This document shows, in pieces, positions 17,681 through 26,731 of a DNA stretch of 42,858 bases. The stretch is from positions 1 to 42,858 of the forward strand of contig PALD01000052.1 of assembly GCA_002710685.1 (NCBI GenBank), given 5' to 3'. The position numbers and the translations under genes were made by a program. Under the pieces are notes generated by a model. That model made no database searches, was not told where the DNA came from, and worked only from the letters and a program-made list of their open reading frames with translations. This DNA comes from Cytophagaceae bacterium (lineage in GTDB: Bacteria; Bacteroidota; Bacteroidia; Flavobacteriales; Flavobacteriaceae). How positions within the stretch are numbered: position 1 is the stretch's first letter; every line of letters starts with the position of its first letter.

Positions 17681-19147
17681 ATGGAGACTATGCAAGTACT
17701 TAACAGAAAGAATGCAGGTATTACTAAAAAATTACCCATAAAGGTTATTCAATATGGCGAGGGAAATTTTCTGCGCGGTTTTGCTGATTATATCATCGAT
17801 AAATTAAACAAAGAAGCCAATTTTAATGCCGGTGTGGCGGTTATTCAGCCGCGAGCGGGAGGTAAAGTGCAACGACTGGTAGATCAGGATTGTTTGTATA
17901 ATCTTTTTTTAAAAGGAATTAAAAACGGAAAGGAAACCGAAGAAATACACACAATTTCCTGCATTCAGCAAGGAATTGATCCTTATGTAAATTATGAGGC
18001 ACATCAGGCTTTGGCAGAAGAAGAATCCCTGCAGTTTGTGATCAGTAACACGACCGAAGCCGGTATCGCCTACAATGCTGAAGATGCTACGCTGGACGAT
18101 GCGCCGCATACCAGTTTTCCGGCTAAAGTAACGGCTTTGCTGTACAGACGTTTTCAATATTTTAAAGGCGCTGCAGATAAAGGGCTGACTATTATCCCTT
18201 GCGAACTTATAAACCAAAACGCAGATACTTTAAAGAAAATAATTTTGCAGTATGCAGCGCAATGGGAGTTAGGTGCCGAATTTATAACATGGGTTGAGCA
18301 ACATAACAGTTTTCATAATACGCTTGTAGATCGCATCGTGCCGGGATATCCTAAAGACGACATAGAAGCCTATATAAAACAGCTTGATTTTAAAGATAAT
18401 ATCCTTGTTTCTGCCGAAGTTTATCTGCTTTGGGTTATAGAAGGCGATGAAAAATTAAAAGCTAAAATTCCATTTGATAAGATTGATGAAAACATACTTA
18501 TTGTTAAAGATCTGCAACCTTACAGAACGCTTAAAGTGCGTATTTTAAACGGGGCACATACCACTATGGTTCCTTTCTCGCTTCTGTATGGCAACACGAC
18601 TGTAAAAGAAAGTGTTGATAATGCATTTACGGGAAAATTTATAAGAGAGGCGGTTGTTAATGAGATTATTCCCACTCTCGACCTGTCTAAAGAAGAATTA
18701 AACGCTTTCGCGGAAGCTGTTTTTGACCGATTTAGAAATCCTTTTATAAAACATCAGCTTTCTAGTATAGCATTGAACACCGTTTCAAAATTTAAAGTTC
18801 GTGTTCTGCCTAGTTTACTAGCTTTTCATCAAAAATACAATCGATTACCAATTAATCTTACCTTTGCCTTAGCATGCTTAATTCGCTTTTATAAAGGTAG
18901 TTGGCACGGGGAAGACCTTCCTGTAGATGATGACCCAGCGGTAATAGCAATTTTTGAAGAGGCGTGGAGTACAGAAAATACAGCAACAATAGCTGAAAAT
19001 ATCCTGAAAAATCGGGAGTTTTGGGGTGAAAATCTGGCTAAAATACCCGATTTTAAGGCTAATATAGCAAATGCCTTAGAGCTAATAGAAGAAGAAGGTG
19101 TGGAGATGGGATATAAAAAATTCGCTGCTCAGTTTGAGCAAGTCTAA
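17681..19147 (+). CDS. uxaB: Tagaturonate reductase / altronate oxidoreductase UxaB
   Basis: From ATG 17681 the protein is 488 residues; the open frame starts earlier at a TTG overlapping the permease stop, which is unlikely to be used. It belongs to the mannitol dehydrogenase family. The N-terminal VIQYGEGNFLRGFADYIID is the cofactor-binding mark of UxaB, and the later KVRILNGAHTTMVPFSLLYG carries the catalytic Lys and His region. It reduces D-tagaturonate to D-altronate with NADH. The UxaB form is favoured over fructuronate reductase (UxuB) because uxaA follows 11 bases later. An ATCGATTAC sequence within the gene (18836-18849) resembles the locus operator. Confidence 0.93.
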   Translation: METMQVLNRKNAGITKKLPIKVIQYGEGNFLRGFADYIIDKLNKEANFNAGVAVIQPRAGGKVQRLVDQDCLYNLFLKGIKNGKETEEIHTISCIQQGIDPYVNYEAHQALAEEESLQFVISNTTEAGIAYNAEDATLDDAPHTSFPAKVTALLYRRFQYFKGAADKGLTIIPCELINQNADTLKKIILQYAAQWELGAEFITWVEQHNSFHNTLVDRIVPGYPKDDIEAYIKQLDFKDNILVSAEVYLLWVIEGDEKLKAKIPFDKIDENILIVKDLQPYRTLKVRILNGAHTTMVPFSLLYGNTTVKESVDNAFTGKFIREAVVNEIIPTLDLSKEELNAFAEAVFDRFRNPFIKHQLSSIALNTVSKFKVRVLPSLLAFHQKYNRLPINLTFALACLIRFYKGSWHGEDLPVDDDPAVIAIFEEAWSTENTATIAENILKNREFWGENLAKIPDFKANIANALELIEEEGVEMGYKKFAAQFEQV

Positions 19148-19158
19148 ATTTAAGGATA

Positions 19159-20772
19159 ATGAAAAAGCTGATAAAGGTACATCCGGATGATAATGTAGCA
19201 GTGGTGCTGGCAGACCTTTTTGTGGGGGATACAGTTGATTTTGAAGGAAAAAAGGTCATAATTCAATCAGACAGCAAAGCGAAGCATAAGATTGCGCTGA
19301 CAGATTTTATGCCCAACGATCCTATTTATATGTATGGCGTTTTAGTGGGCAAAGCGCTTAGTGCCATTCCTTATGGCGGCTTACTAACAACTGAAAATGT
19401 AAAGCACGAGGCTAATAGTGTTTCACAGAGAACACAATCTATATCCTGGCAAGCACCCGATATTGCTAAGTGGAAAGAACGCACTTTTATGGGTTATCAC
19501 AGAGAAGATGGCCAGGTGGGAACCGCAAATATTTGGTTGTTTTTTCCGCTGGTATTTTGTGAAAACCGAAATATAGAATTACTTAAAGACGTATTTGAGC
19601 AGGAATTGTCATTTCACAAGGCAAGCCGGGAAAGACAGCTGTTACGTAATTTGATCAACGGTGTTCCTGAAGATACAATGATCGCTGAAGCCAGGGAAGA
19701 CGAGGCCATTTTTGATAACGTTCAGGTTAAGTTTATTACCCATCATGGTGGGTGTGGTGGTATACGGCAGGATTCGGTTTCTCTGTCAAGACTTTTAGCC
19801 GGTTACGTAAATAATCCTAATGTGGCCGGTGCCACAGTTTTAAGTTTGGGCTGCCAGAACCTGCAGATAGATATTTTCAAGAATGCATTGCACGCCATCA
19901 ATAAGGATATTAAAAAACCTATTCTCATTTACGAGCAGCAAAAGGAAGGGACGGTTAATGACATGCTCTCAAGAATTATCAAAGAATCTTTTGAAGGAAT
20001 AAAAAAAGCAAATCAAATAAGAAGAAAATCCGCTCCCTTGTCTAAACTAAAAATGGGTTTGGAATGTGGTGGTTCAGACGGTTTTTCAGGAATTTCGGCA
20101 AATCCAGCTTTAGGTTATGCTTCAGATTTACTGGCAGCGCTGGGAGGTTCGCCAATCTTAGCAGAATTTCCAGAATTATGCGGGGTAGAGCAGGAACTGG
20201 TTAACAGGTGTGCAGATGACGAAACTGCCTTAAAGTTTATGAATCTGATGAAAGCCTATGAAAAGGCAGCCGTAGCTTCAGGATCGGGTTTTGATATGAA
20301 TCCGTCTCCCGGAAATATAAAAGATGGGTTGATAACAGACGCGATGAAGTCTGCCGGAGCAGCAAAAAAAGGAGGCACTTCAACCATTCAGGCAGTTCTG
20401 GATTATGGAGAATATGTGACAAAACCCGGCCTGAATCTTTTATGTACGCCGGGAAATGATGTAGAAAGTACAACCGCCATGGTAGGTTCCGGTGCTAATG
20501 TTGTAGTATTTACCACAGGTTTAGGCACACCTACAGGAAACCCGATTGCACCCGTGTTAAAAGTCGCTTCAAATTCTACTTTGGCCAGGCGGATGCCGGA
20601 TATTATTGATTTAGACAGCGGTGCGGTAGTAAGAGGAGAAATGACTATTGAAGAAATGGGAGAGGAAATACTTGAATATGTAATTCAGGTAGCTAGTGGG
20701 GAAGTAGCAACCAAAGCTGATATTTTAGGCCAGGATGATTTCATTCCCTGGAAACGAGGGGTGTCGCTATAA
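19159..20772 (+). CDS. uxaA: Altronate dehydratase UxaA
   Basis: This 537-residue protein joins the small N-terminal SAF-like domain (about 1-90, starting with HPDDNVAVVLADL) to the large iron-dependent dehydratase domain. GYHREDGQVGTANIW, THHGGCGG, LGCQNLQIDIFKNAL and ECGGSDGFSGISANPA are the usual marks, with Cys residues suited to metal binding. It dehydrates D-altronate to KDG, the last step of the saturated branch. The length is within the range of Bacteroidota UxaA proteins. It continues the run, with the oxidoreductase gene 11 bases downstream. Confidence 0.96.
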   Translation: MKKLIKVHPDDNVAVVLADLFVGDTVDFEGKKVIIQSDSKAKHKIALTDFMPNDPIYMYGVLVGKALSAIPYGGLLTTENVKHEANSVSQRTQSISWQAPDIAKWKERTFMGYHREDGQVGTANIWLFFPLVFCENRNIELLKDVFEQELSFHKASRERQLLRNLINGVPEDTMIAEAREDEAIFDNVQVKFITHHGGCGGIRQDSVSLSRLLAGYVNNPNVAGATVLSLGCQNLQIDIFKNALHAINKDIKKPILIYEQQKEGTVNDMLSRIIKESFEGIKKANQIRRKSAPLSKLKMGLECGGSDGFSGISANPALGYASDLLAALGGSPILAEFPELCGVEQELVNRCADDETALKFMNLMKAYEKAAVASGSGFDMNPSPGNIKDGLITDAMKSAGAAKKGGTSTIQAVLDYGEYVTKPGLNLLCTPGNDVESTTAMVGSGANVVVFTTGLGTPTGNPIAPVLKVASNSTLARRMPDIIDLDSGAVVRGEMTIEEMGEEILEYVIQVASGEVATKADILGQDDFIPWKRGVSL

Positions 20773-20783
20773 CAAACCACGAA

Positions 20784-21965
20784 ATGATGAAAAAGAACGT
20801 ACGCACAGGAATTATAGGATCAGGATACGCTGCACAATTTCACTTAGATGCACTGCAAAAGGTAAATGTTGCAGCAGTAGATGTGACTGGTGTTTATTCC
20901 CGTAACCCACAGAACGCTCAAAAATTTGCTTCCAAAAACGGACTTTCCTCTTTTACTTCTTTAGCAGAATTTATCAATGCCAGTGACGTTCTTCATGTTT
21001 GCACGTCTCCTGTCTCACATGAGGAAATTGCTATACAGGTGCTTCAGCAGAATAAAGATGTGATTATAGAAAAACCTTTGACGGGATATTTTGGTTCTGA
21101 TGATAGTTTTAACGGCGAGACTTTTTCCAGAAAAGTGGGTCTTGAGCAAGCCGCTGCCAGTGTAAAGCGTATGCTGGAAGCAGAAAAAGCCAGTAAGGGC
21201 ATGATTATGTATGCTGAAAATTGGATTTATGCTCCCGCTATTCAGAAGGAAAAGGAAGTTATTGAAAAAACTAAAGCCCAGATATTGTGGATTCAGGCGC
21301 AGCAGTCGCATTCGGGTTCTCATTCTTTAGATTACGGAAAGTGGAAATTTTCCGGAGGCGGCTCTTTAATGGGTAAAGGATGCCACCCGCTTTCTGCCGT
21401 TATTTATTTAAAAGCTGTAGAAGGAATGGTTTTAAATGGGAAACCCATCAGGCCCAAATCAGTTTCGTGTAAAACACATGCAATTACTCGGCTTTCTGGT
21501 TTTAAAAATCAGGGTCACCTGAGAGATTCTTATACAGATGTAGAAGATCATGCCTCTGTACATCTTGTTTTTGAAGATGGTACTATTGCAGATATTGTTG
21601 CAAACGAGTTGGTACATGGTGGAGTGAAGAATTATCTGGAAGTGCATGCTAATAATCACAGAACCATTTGTAATCTCACGCCCAATAATGCCATGCAGAC
21701 GTATAATCCTGCAGATGCTAATTTTGCAGATATTTATGTCTCTGAAAAAATTGGCACTAAACAAGGATGGTCAAACATGTCGCCTGATGAAAGCTGGTTT
21801 AATGGTTATCAACATGAGTTAGATGCTTTTTATAAAAGTCACCTTTCAAGAGAAGAGGCAGAAAGCAATAGTCGGCTGGCAGCAGATGTGATTGTGACTA
21901 TTTATACAGCTTATCTTTCAGCGGAGCGAAAAGGAGAAGAAGTTACTATTGAACTTGAACATTGA
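20784..21965 (+). CDS. Gfo/Idh/MocA family oxidoreductase
   Basis: This 393-residue protein has an N-terminal Rossmann domain (GIIGSGYAAQFHLDALQKV, about residues 8-26), the family mark IIEKPLTGYF near residue 95, and a C-terminal alpha/beta substrate domain. There is no signal peptide, so it is cytoplasmic. It ends the catabolic run and is not one of the standard uronate enzymes. It may act on a modified uronate or on a side-chain sugar released from rhamnogalacturonan. A Lys in EKP is the usual catalytic residue. Start ATG 20784 or the adjacent 20787. Confidence 0.88.
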   Translation: MMKKNVRTGIIGSGYAAQFHLDALQKVNVAAVDVTGVYSRNPQNAQKFASKNGLSSFTSLAEFINASDVLHVCTSPVSHEEIAIQVLQQNKDVIIEKPLTGYFGSDDSFNGETFSRKVGLEQAAASVKRMLEAEKASKGMIMYAENWIYAPAIQKEKEVIEKTKAQILWIQAQQSHSGSHSLDYGKWKFSGGGSLMGKGCHPLSAVIYLKAVEGMVLNGKPIRPKSVSCKTHAITRLSGFKNQGHLRDSYTDVEDHASVHLVFEDGTIADIVANELVHGGVKNYLEVHANNHRTICNLTPNNAMQTYNPADANFADIYVSEKIGTKQGWSNMSPDESWFNGYQHELDAFYKSHLSREEAESNSRLAADVIVTIYTAYLSAERKGEEVTIELEH

Positions 21966-21978
21966 TTTTGTGACGGGA

Positions 21979-23037
21979 TTAAATTCTAACCTTTCCCTTT
22001 TTCGTTTCAATTTTACTTTTATTTGAAGAATTGCGTATACACAATTCGGGAGCCAGTACAACCTTCTTTTCTACGGTCATTCTTTTCTTTTCATTGATTT
22101 GTTCTAAGAAAACCTGCGCAGCTATTTTTCCCATAAGCACCGGTGTTTGATTTACAGAAGTTATAGGCATTTCCATATACTGTGTAAATGGCTCATTACT
22201 AAATCCTACCACACACACTTCATCAGGAATTTTAACCTCGCGCGCTCTAAGTTCTTGTATTGCACCCAGGGCTGCATAATCACTTGAAGAAAAGATAGCG
22301 TCAATTTTCTTTGGGAGATTGTAAAGTTGTTGAACAGCGACCGCGCCAGATTCCAGTTTACTGTTAACTTCAATAATCAAGTCTCTGTCAATTGGGATAT
22401 TATAGGCTTTTAGAGCATCAAGATAACCTTCATATCTTTTAAGATATATATCAAGATTTAAATCTCCTGATAAATGGGCAATACGTTTGCAGCCTTGTTT
22501 TATGAGATGTTCAGTAGCCATAAAACCTCCCTGAAAATCATCAATTGTGACAGAGCTTACTCCGGTAATTTCCTTCTTACGGTCAAAGAATATAAGCGGT
22601 ACGTTGTTGTTAAGAATATTTGTAATGTGGTCAATATCCTGTGTGGTTTTTGATACAGACATAAATATGCCATCTATATGTGTGTTGAGCAGAGTTTGTA
22701 TTTGTTTGGCTTCATTCTCAACATTTTCATGAGTTTGACATATTATTACATGATAACCTACAGGAGTAAGTTCTTCTTCTATGCCTCTAATAACAGAAGC
22801 AAAGAAACTATGATTAATATAAGGTACAACAACACCTATGTTATTTGTCTTTCCACTTTTTAAAGCCAGAGCAAGGGAATTTTGCTGATAATTGAGCTCT
22901 TTAGCCGTTTTTAGCACTAAATCGCGAGTTTTTTGACTAACTCTGTCGCTGTTGTTAAGAGCCCGAGAGACAGTAGCGGTACTAATTTTTAGCTGTTTTG
23001 AAATATCATATATAGTTACATTACCCTTTTGGCGCAT
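21979..23037 (-). CDS. LacI family transcriptional regulator
   Basis: This 352-residue protein has an N-terminal LacI helix-turn-helix (VTIYDISKQLKISTATVSRALNNS, about residues 7-30), a hinge helix (NSLALALKSGKT), and a periplasmic-binding-protein-like ligand domain with the family mark NNIGVVVPYINHSFFASVIRGIEEE. It is convergent with the Gfo/Idh/MocA gene (13-base gap) and divergent from susC. An operator-like palindrome lies 16 bases before its start, and identical or near-identical sites precede the GH105 run and susC. It is therefore the likely local regulator of the pectin genes. The effector is probably an uronate intermediate such as KDG, but this is not shown by the sequence. Confidence 0.94.
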   Translation of the reverse strand: MRQKGNVTIYDISKQLKISTATVSRALNNSDRVSQKTRDLVLKTAKELNYQQNSLALALKSGKTNNIGVVVPYINHSFFASVIRGIEEELTPVGYHVIICQTHENVENEAKQIQTLLNTHIDGIFMSVSKTTQDIDHITNILNNNVPLIFFDRKKEITGVSSVTIDDFQGGFMATEHLIKQGCKRIAHLSGDLNLDIYLKRYEGYLDALKAYNIPIDRDLIIEVNSKLESGAVAVQQLYNLPKKIDAIFSSSDYAALGAIQELRAREVKIPDEVCVVGFSNEPFTQYMEMPITSVNQTPVLMGKIAAQVFLEQINEKKRMTVEKKVVLAPELCIRNSSNKSKIETKKGKVRI

Positions 23038-23052
23038 CTTCCTGCTTATTTG

Positions 23053-23066
23053 TTTAATCGATTACA
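23053..23066. promoter_or_regulatory. LacI-type operator beside the regulator gene
   Basis: TTTAATCGATTACA differs at one position from the perfect 14-bp palindrome at 9268 and 23227. It lies 16 bases upstream of the LacI gene start on minus, which suggests autoregulation. No clear TAnnTTTG promoter box was found for this gene. Confidence 0.7.
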
Positions 23067-23195
23067 ATATATTACTATTTTGCAAAATCAGACTTCTATA
23101 ATTTCTATTTAAGGATGTAAATGGTGGTTTCTTTTGTCGGAAAATAAAATATAACTGTTAAATTTTGGATTTTTAGTAAATTGGTTAACTTTTTA

Positions 23196-23226
23196 TTTGG
23201 ATTATGATAATAAATATTTACTTTAG
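23196..23226 (+). promoter_or_regulatory. Bacteroidota-type promoter of the susCD operon
   Basis: TTTG (23196-23199), 19 bases, then TACTTTAG (23219-23226), one base away from the TAnnTTTG consensus. Spacing and placement are the same as for the GH105 promoter at 9237. Transcription would begin near the operator, leaving a leader of about 255 bases. Confidence 0.75.
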
Positions 23227-23240
23227 TGTAATCGATTACA
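23227..23240. promoter_or_regulatory. LacI-type operator of susC
   Basis: The perfect palindrome TGTAATCGATTACA begins at the base after the -7 box. It is identical in sequence and position relative to the promoter to the site at 9268. Confidence 0.82.
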
Positions 23241-23495
23241 TTTTCGAATTACAAACAAGCTTATTTTATTTTTTCAAGGCTTAATTCGAATTATAAATGG
23301 ATTTTTTTTACTGGTAAGACTCATTAATGTGTAGTCTTTTTATTTTAAAACTTAACTACATCGATTGCGAAAAAAAGTGACTTTAAACAACCGAAATAGG
23401 GACTTAATATTTTCTCATCAAATAGATAGTTATGAGAAGCAGAGTCGGGACAAATTTTATTACAACATGATTTCTAACAAACATTTAATTCAACC
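23241..23495 (+). other. Long susC leader region
   Basis: No gene is seen in these 255 bases. They hold the palindrome TAATTCGAATTA (23282-23293), a weak 6-bp hairpin AAGACT/AGTCTT (23316-23338) followed by a T-rich tract, and an ATCGATTGCG half-operator (23360-23369) that also occurs at 38207. The leader may have a post-transcriptional role or a second operator. Confidence 0.45.
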
Positions 23496-26400
23496 ATGAA
23501 TGATAAAAAAATTATAAGAAAAAAATCAATATCCCTCATGCTGCTGTTACTGCTAAGTTTCATGAGCTCAGATAAAATATGGGCACAAGATCCTATCACG
23601 GTAACGGGTACGATTATAAATGGTGATGATGGCAGTGCGCTCCCCGGGGTTAATGTAGTAGAAAAAGGAACTTCTAATGGCACCGTCACAGACTTTGATG
23701 GGGTATATTCTCTTCGGGTATCGAGGGCGAATGCAGTACTCCTTATTAGTTATGTAGGTTTTAAAACGCTTGAAGTAAATGTAAACGGCAGAGAAGCCCT
23801 CGATGTAACGCTTGAGGTAGATTCAAATTCGTTAGATGAGGTGGTTGTAGTAGGATATGGTACTACAAAAAAATCAGATTTGACTGGGTCTGTTGTTTCC
23901 ATTTCTGGAAATGACTTAAAAGAGCAGGCTAAATCGAGTATCGCCGAAACCTTAACCGGAAGGCTTGCCGGTGTTCAGGTTGCTTCAACTGAAGGATCTC
24001 CTGATGCCGAAATTAATATAAGAGTGCGTGGTAATGGTTCCCTAACCCAAGATAGTTCACCCTTAATTATTGTTGATGGTTTCCCTGTTAACAGCATGAG
24101 TGATATAAGCCCGGCAAACATAGAAAATATCTCAGTATTAAAAGATGCTTCTTCTACTGCTATTTATGGTTCACGAGGAGCTAATGGTGTAATTATCATT
24201 ACTACTAAGAATGGTAAAAGCGGTAAGATATCTGTTAATTTTAATACATTCTATGGTTTTCAGAAAATCGCAAAAACCCTTGATGTCCTTTCCCCCGAAG
24301 ATTTTACAAAATGGCAATATGAATATGCTTTGCTTAGCGATCCTGATAATATAGATTCTTACGAAAGATATTTCGGTCTTTGGCAGGATTATGATCAATA
24401 TACCGGCAAAACAGGAAATAACTGGCAAAAGCAGATCTATGGTAACATGGGTGAAGTGCAAAGCCATGATCTTGCTATAAGAGGAGGTACTGAAAAAGCT
24501 AATTACAATTTTAATTATGCCCATTATGATGTCAATACTATTATGAGGGATTCTGATTTTAAGCGTGATAATTTTTCATTAGCGCTTAAAAGCAAGGCTG
24601 GTGAAAAAGTAGATTTAGCATTTACCGTTAGATATTCTGAGACAGAAATTAACGGAGGAGGTGCTAATGAGCAAAATGAAGTTTCATCTGCAGATTCTCG
24701 ATTAAAGTATAGTGTGCAATATTCACCTATTCCTATTTCAGGTCTCACTACTACTAATACAGATGAAGCATTAACGGGTTATCTGGTAAATCCTTTTGTA
24801 GCTATAGATGATAACCAAAGACAGCAACTAAGAAAGAATATTAATATGGTGGGTAGTTTTGAATGGGCCATACTAGACAATCTTAGTGTGAGGTCAGAGT
24901 TAGGACTTGATAATAGAAATGATCTTGACTATCGCTTTTATGGAAGATCTACTTATTATGCAAATAATAAACCATTAGCAGATGATCAGGGTCTGCCGGC
25001 TTTACTTTACAGAGATAGAAAGAGGGAAAGCTTTAGAAATGCCAACATCTTAAATTTTGACTTTAATAAATATTTTAATGAAGATCACAGCTTAAAATTA
25101 CTTTTAGGTGAAGAAATGATTGTAACTCAGGATAACAGAGAAACCACAGAATTACAGGGTTTTCCTGGGGATTTTGATTTTTATACTGCCAGAAAGCTTA
25201 CCACTCAGGCAAATACAGCCTTCTCAGTAGATAATTTTTACAGTCCTGATGATAAATTACTTTCCTTTTTTGGCCGTGTTAATTATGAGTATAAGAACAG
25301 GTATTTATTTACAGCTACTTATCGTGCAGATGGCTCCAGCAAATTTTTGGGAAACAATCGCTGGGGATATTTTCCATCAGCAGCAGTTGCCTGGAAAATA
25401 AACGAAGAAGATTTCATGGGAAGTGCAGATTGGCTAAATGCTCTTAAATTGAGATTGAGCTATGGTAAGGCTGGGAATAATAACATTCCTACCGGTCAAA
25501 CTGTGCAAAGTTTTGAATCACGAAATACTTCATACATAAACGGAGTTTCCAGTTACTGGGCTGCTTCTAATGTTTTAGCAAATCCTGATTTAAAATGGGA
25601 AACGACAGTTACGCAAAATCTAGGTCTCGATTTTGGAATTCTCAATAATCGCATTTCGGGGGCAATAGAAGCGTATAGAAATCTTACTACAGATCTATTG
25701 CTTGCTTTTCGTACACCGGGATCTGGTTATGAATACCAATATAGAAACCTGGGTGAAATACAAAATACCGGTATAGAGGCGTCTGTAAATTTTGATGCAA
25801 TCAACCAGCAGGATTATGGTCTTAGCATTTCTTTCAATATATCTGCAAACAAGAATAGAATTAATTCATTAGGGTCATTAGAAAATTATCAGGAATATTC
25901 AGGATGGGCTTCATCTCAAATAGGCAGCGATTATGCTGTTTGGGTAGATCAACCGGTGGGTGCGATGTATGGTTATAGAAGTGATGGTCGTTATGAAGTT
26001 TCAGATTTTGATTTTGATCCTGCCAGTAACTCATATACCCTGAAATCAGGTGTGGTAGATAATAGTGATATAGTAGGTGCGTTGCAACCAGGAATGTTAA
26101 AATTAAAAGATATGAATGGCGATGGTGTAGTAGACGTAAATGATAACACGATTATAGGTAATGCAAACCCAAAGCATACGGGCGGTATGGTAATTAATGG
26201 TTACGCTTACGGGTTTGATCTTTCTGCGGCATTTAACTGGAGCTATGGTAACGATGAGTACAATGCAAATAAGGTACAGTTTACTACTGCAAATGAAAAC
26301 AGCCAATATAGAAATTTAACTTCTGAAATGGCAGACGGTACAAGATGGACGAATCTTAATCCGGAAACCGGTCAATTAATTACAGATCCTGACGCTCTTG

Positions 26401-26723
26401 CAGCTGCTAATGCAAATACCACAATGTGGTCTCCTTATATGCGTAGTTTCGTATTCAGTGATTGGGCAGTTGAAGACGGTTCTTTTCTCAGGTTAAATAC
26501 TCTCACACTGGGTTATACACTTCCAAATGAATTAGTGTCGCGAGCGGGTATTACTAAGCTGAGATTTTATGCCACAGCAAATAATGTTTTTGTCTTAACA
26601 AAATATTCAGGTCTTGACCCCGAAACTTCTACCAGGAGAAATAATCCACTTACTCCGGGAGTTGATTATTCGCCGTTTCCCAGAAGTAGACAGCTGGTAT
26701 TTGGTCTAAATCTTAATTTCTAA
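23496..26723 (+). CDS. SusC-like TonB-dependent outer membrane transporter
   Basis: This 1075-residue protein has a signal peptide (about 1-30, ending IWAQ), a carboxypeptidase-D-like N-terminal domain (about 32-115), a plug with the SusC marks DEVVVVGYGTTKKSDLTGSV and LKDASSTAIYGSRGANGVIIITT, and a 22-strand barrel to the end. It would import pectin oligosaccharides across the outer membrane using TonB energy, with the SusD partner as lid. susD follows 8 bases downstream. It is the first gene after the operator at 23227. The specific ligand is inferred from the surrounding lyases and esterases. Confidence 0.97.
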   Translation: MNDKKIIRKKSISLMLLLLLSFMSSDKIWAQDPITVTGTIINGDDGSALPGVNVVEKGTSNGTVTDFDGVYSLRVSRANAVLLISYVGFKTLEVNVNGREALDVTLEVDSNSLDEVVVVGYGTTKKSDLTGSVVSISGNDLKEQAKSSIAETLTGRLAGVQVASTEGSPDAEINIRVRGNGSLTQDSSPLIIVDGFPVNSMSDISPANIENISVLKDASSTAIYGSRGANGVIIITTKNGKSGKISVNFNTFYGFQKIAKTLDVLSPEDFTKWQYEYALLSDPDNIDSYERYFGLWQDYDQYTGKTGNNWQKQIYGNMGEVQSHDLAIRGGTEKANYNFNYAHYDVNTIMRDSDFKRDNFSLALKSKAGEKVDLAFTVRYSETEINGGGANEQNEVSSADSRLKYSVQYSPIPISGLTTTNTDEALTGYLVNPFVAIDDNQRQQLRKNINMVGSFEWAILDNLSVRSELGLDNRNDLDYRFYGRSTYYANNKPLADDQGLPALLYRDRKRESFRNANILNFDFNKYFNEDHSLKLLLGEEMIVTQDNRETTELQGFPGDFDFYTARKLTTQANTAFSVDNFYSPDDKLLSFFGRVNYEYKNRYLFTATYRADGSSKFLGNNRWGYFPSAAVAWKINEEDFMGSADWLNALKLRLSYGKAGNNNIPTGQTVQSFESRNTSYINGVSSYWAASNVLANPDLKWETTVTQNLGLDFGILNNRISGAIEAYRNLTTDLLLAFRTPGSGYEYQYRNLGEIQNTGIEASVNFDAINQQDYGLSISFNISANKNRINSLGSLENYQEYSGWASSQIGSDYAVWVDQPVGAMYGYRSDGRYEVSDFDFDPASNSYTLKSGVVDNSDIVGALQPGMLKLKDMNGDGVVDVNDNTIIGNANPKHTGGMVINGYAYGFDLSAAFNWSYGNDEYNANKVQFTTANENSQYRNLTSEMADGTRWTNLNPETGQLITDPDALAAANANTTMWSPYMRSFVFSDWAVEDGSFLRLNTLTLGYTLPNELVSRAGITKLRFYATANNVFVLTKYSGLDPETSTRRNNPLTPGVDYSPFPRSRQLVFGLNLNF

Positions 26724-26731
26724 AAAATTAC

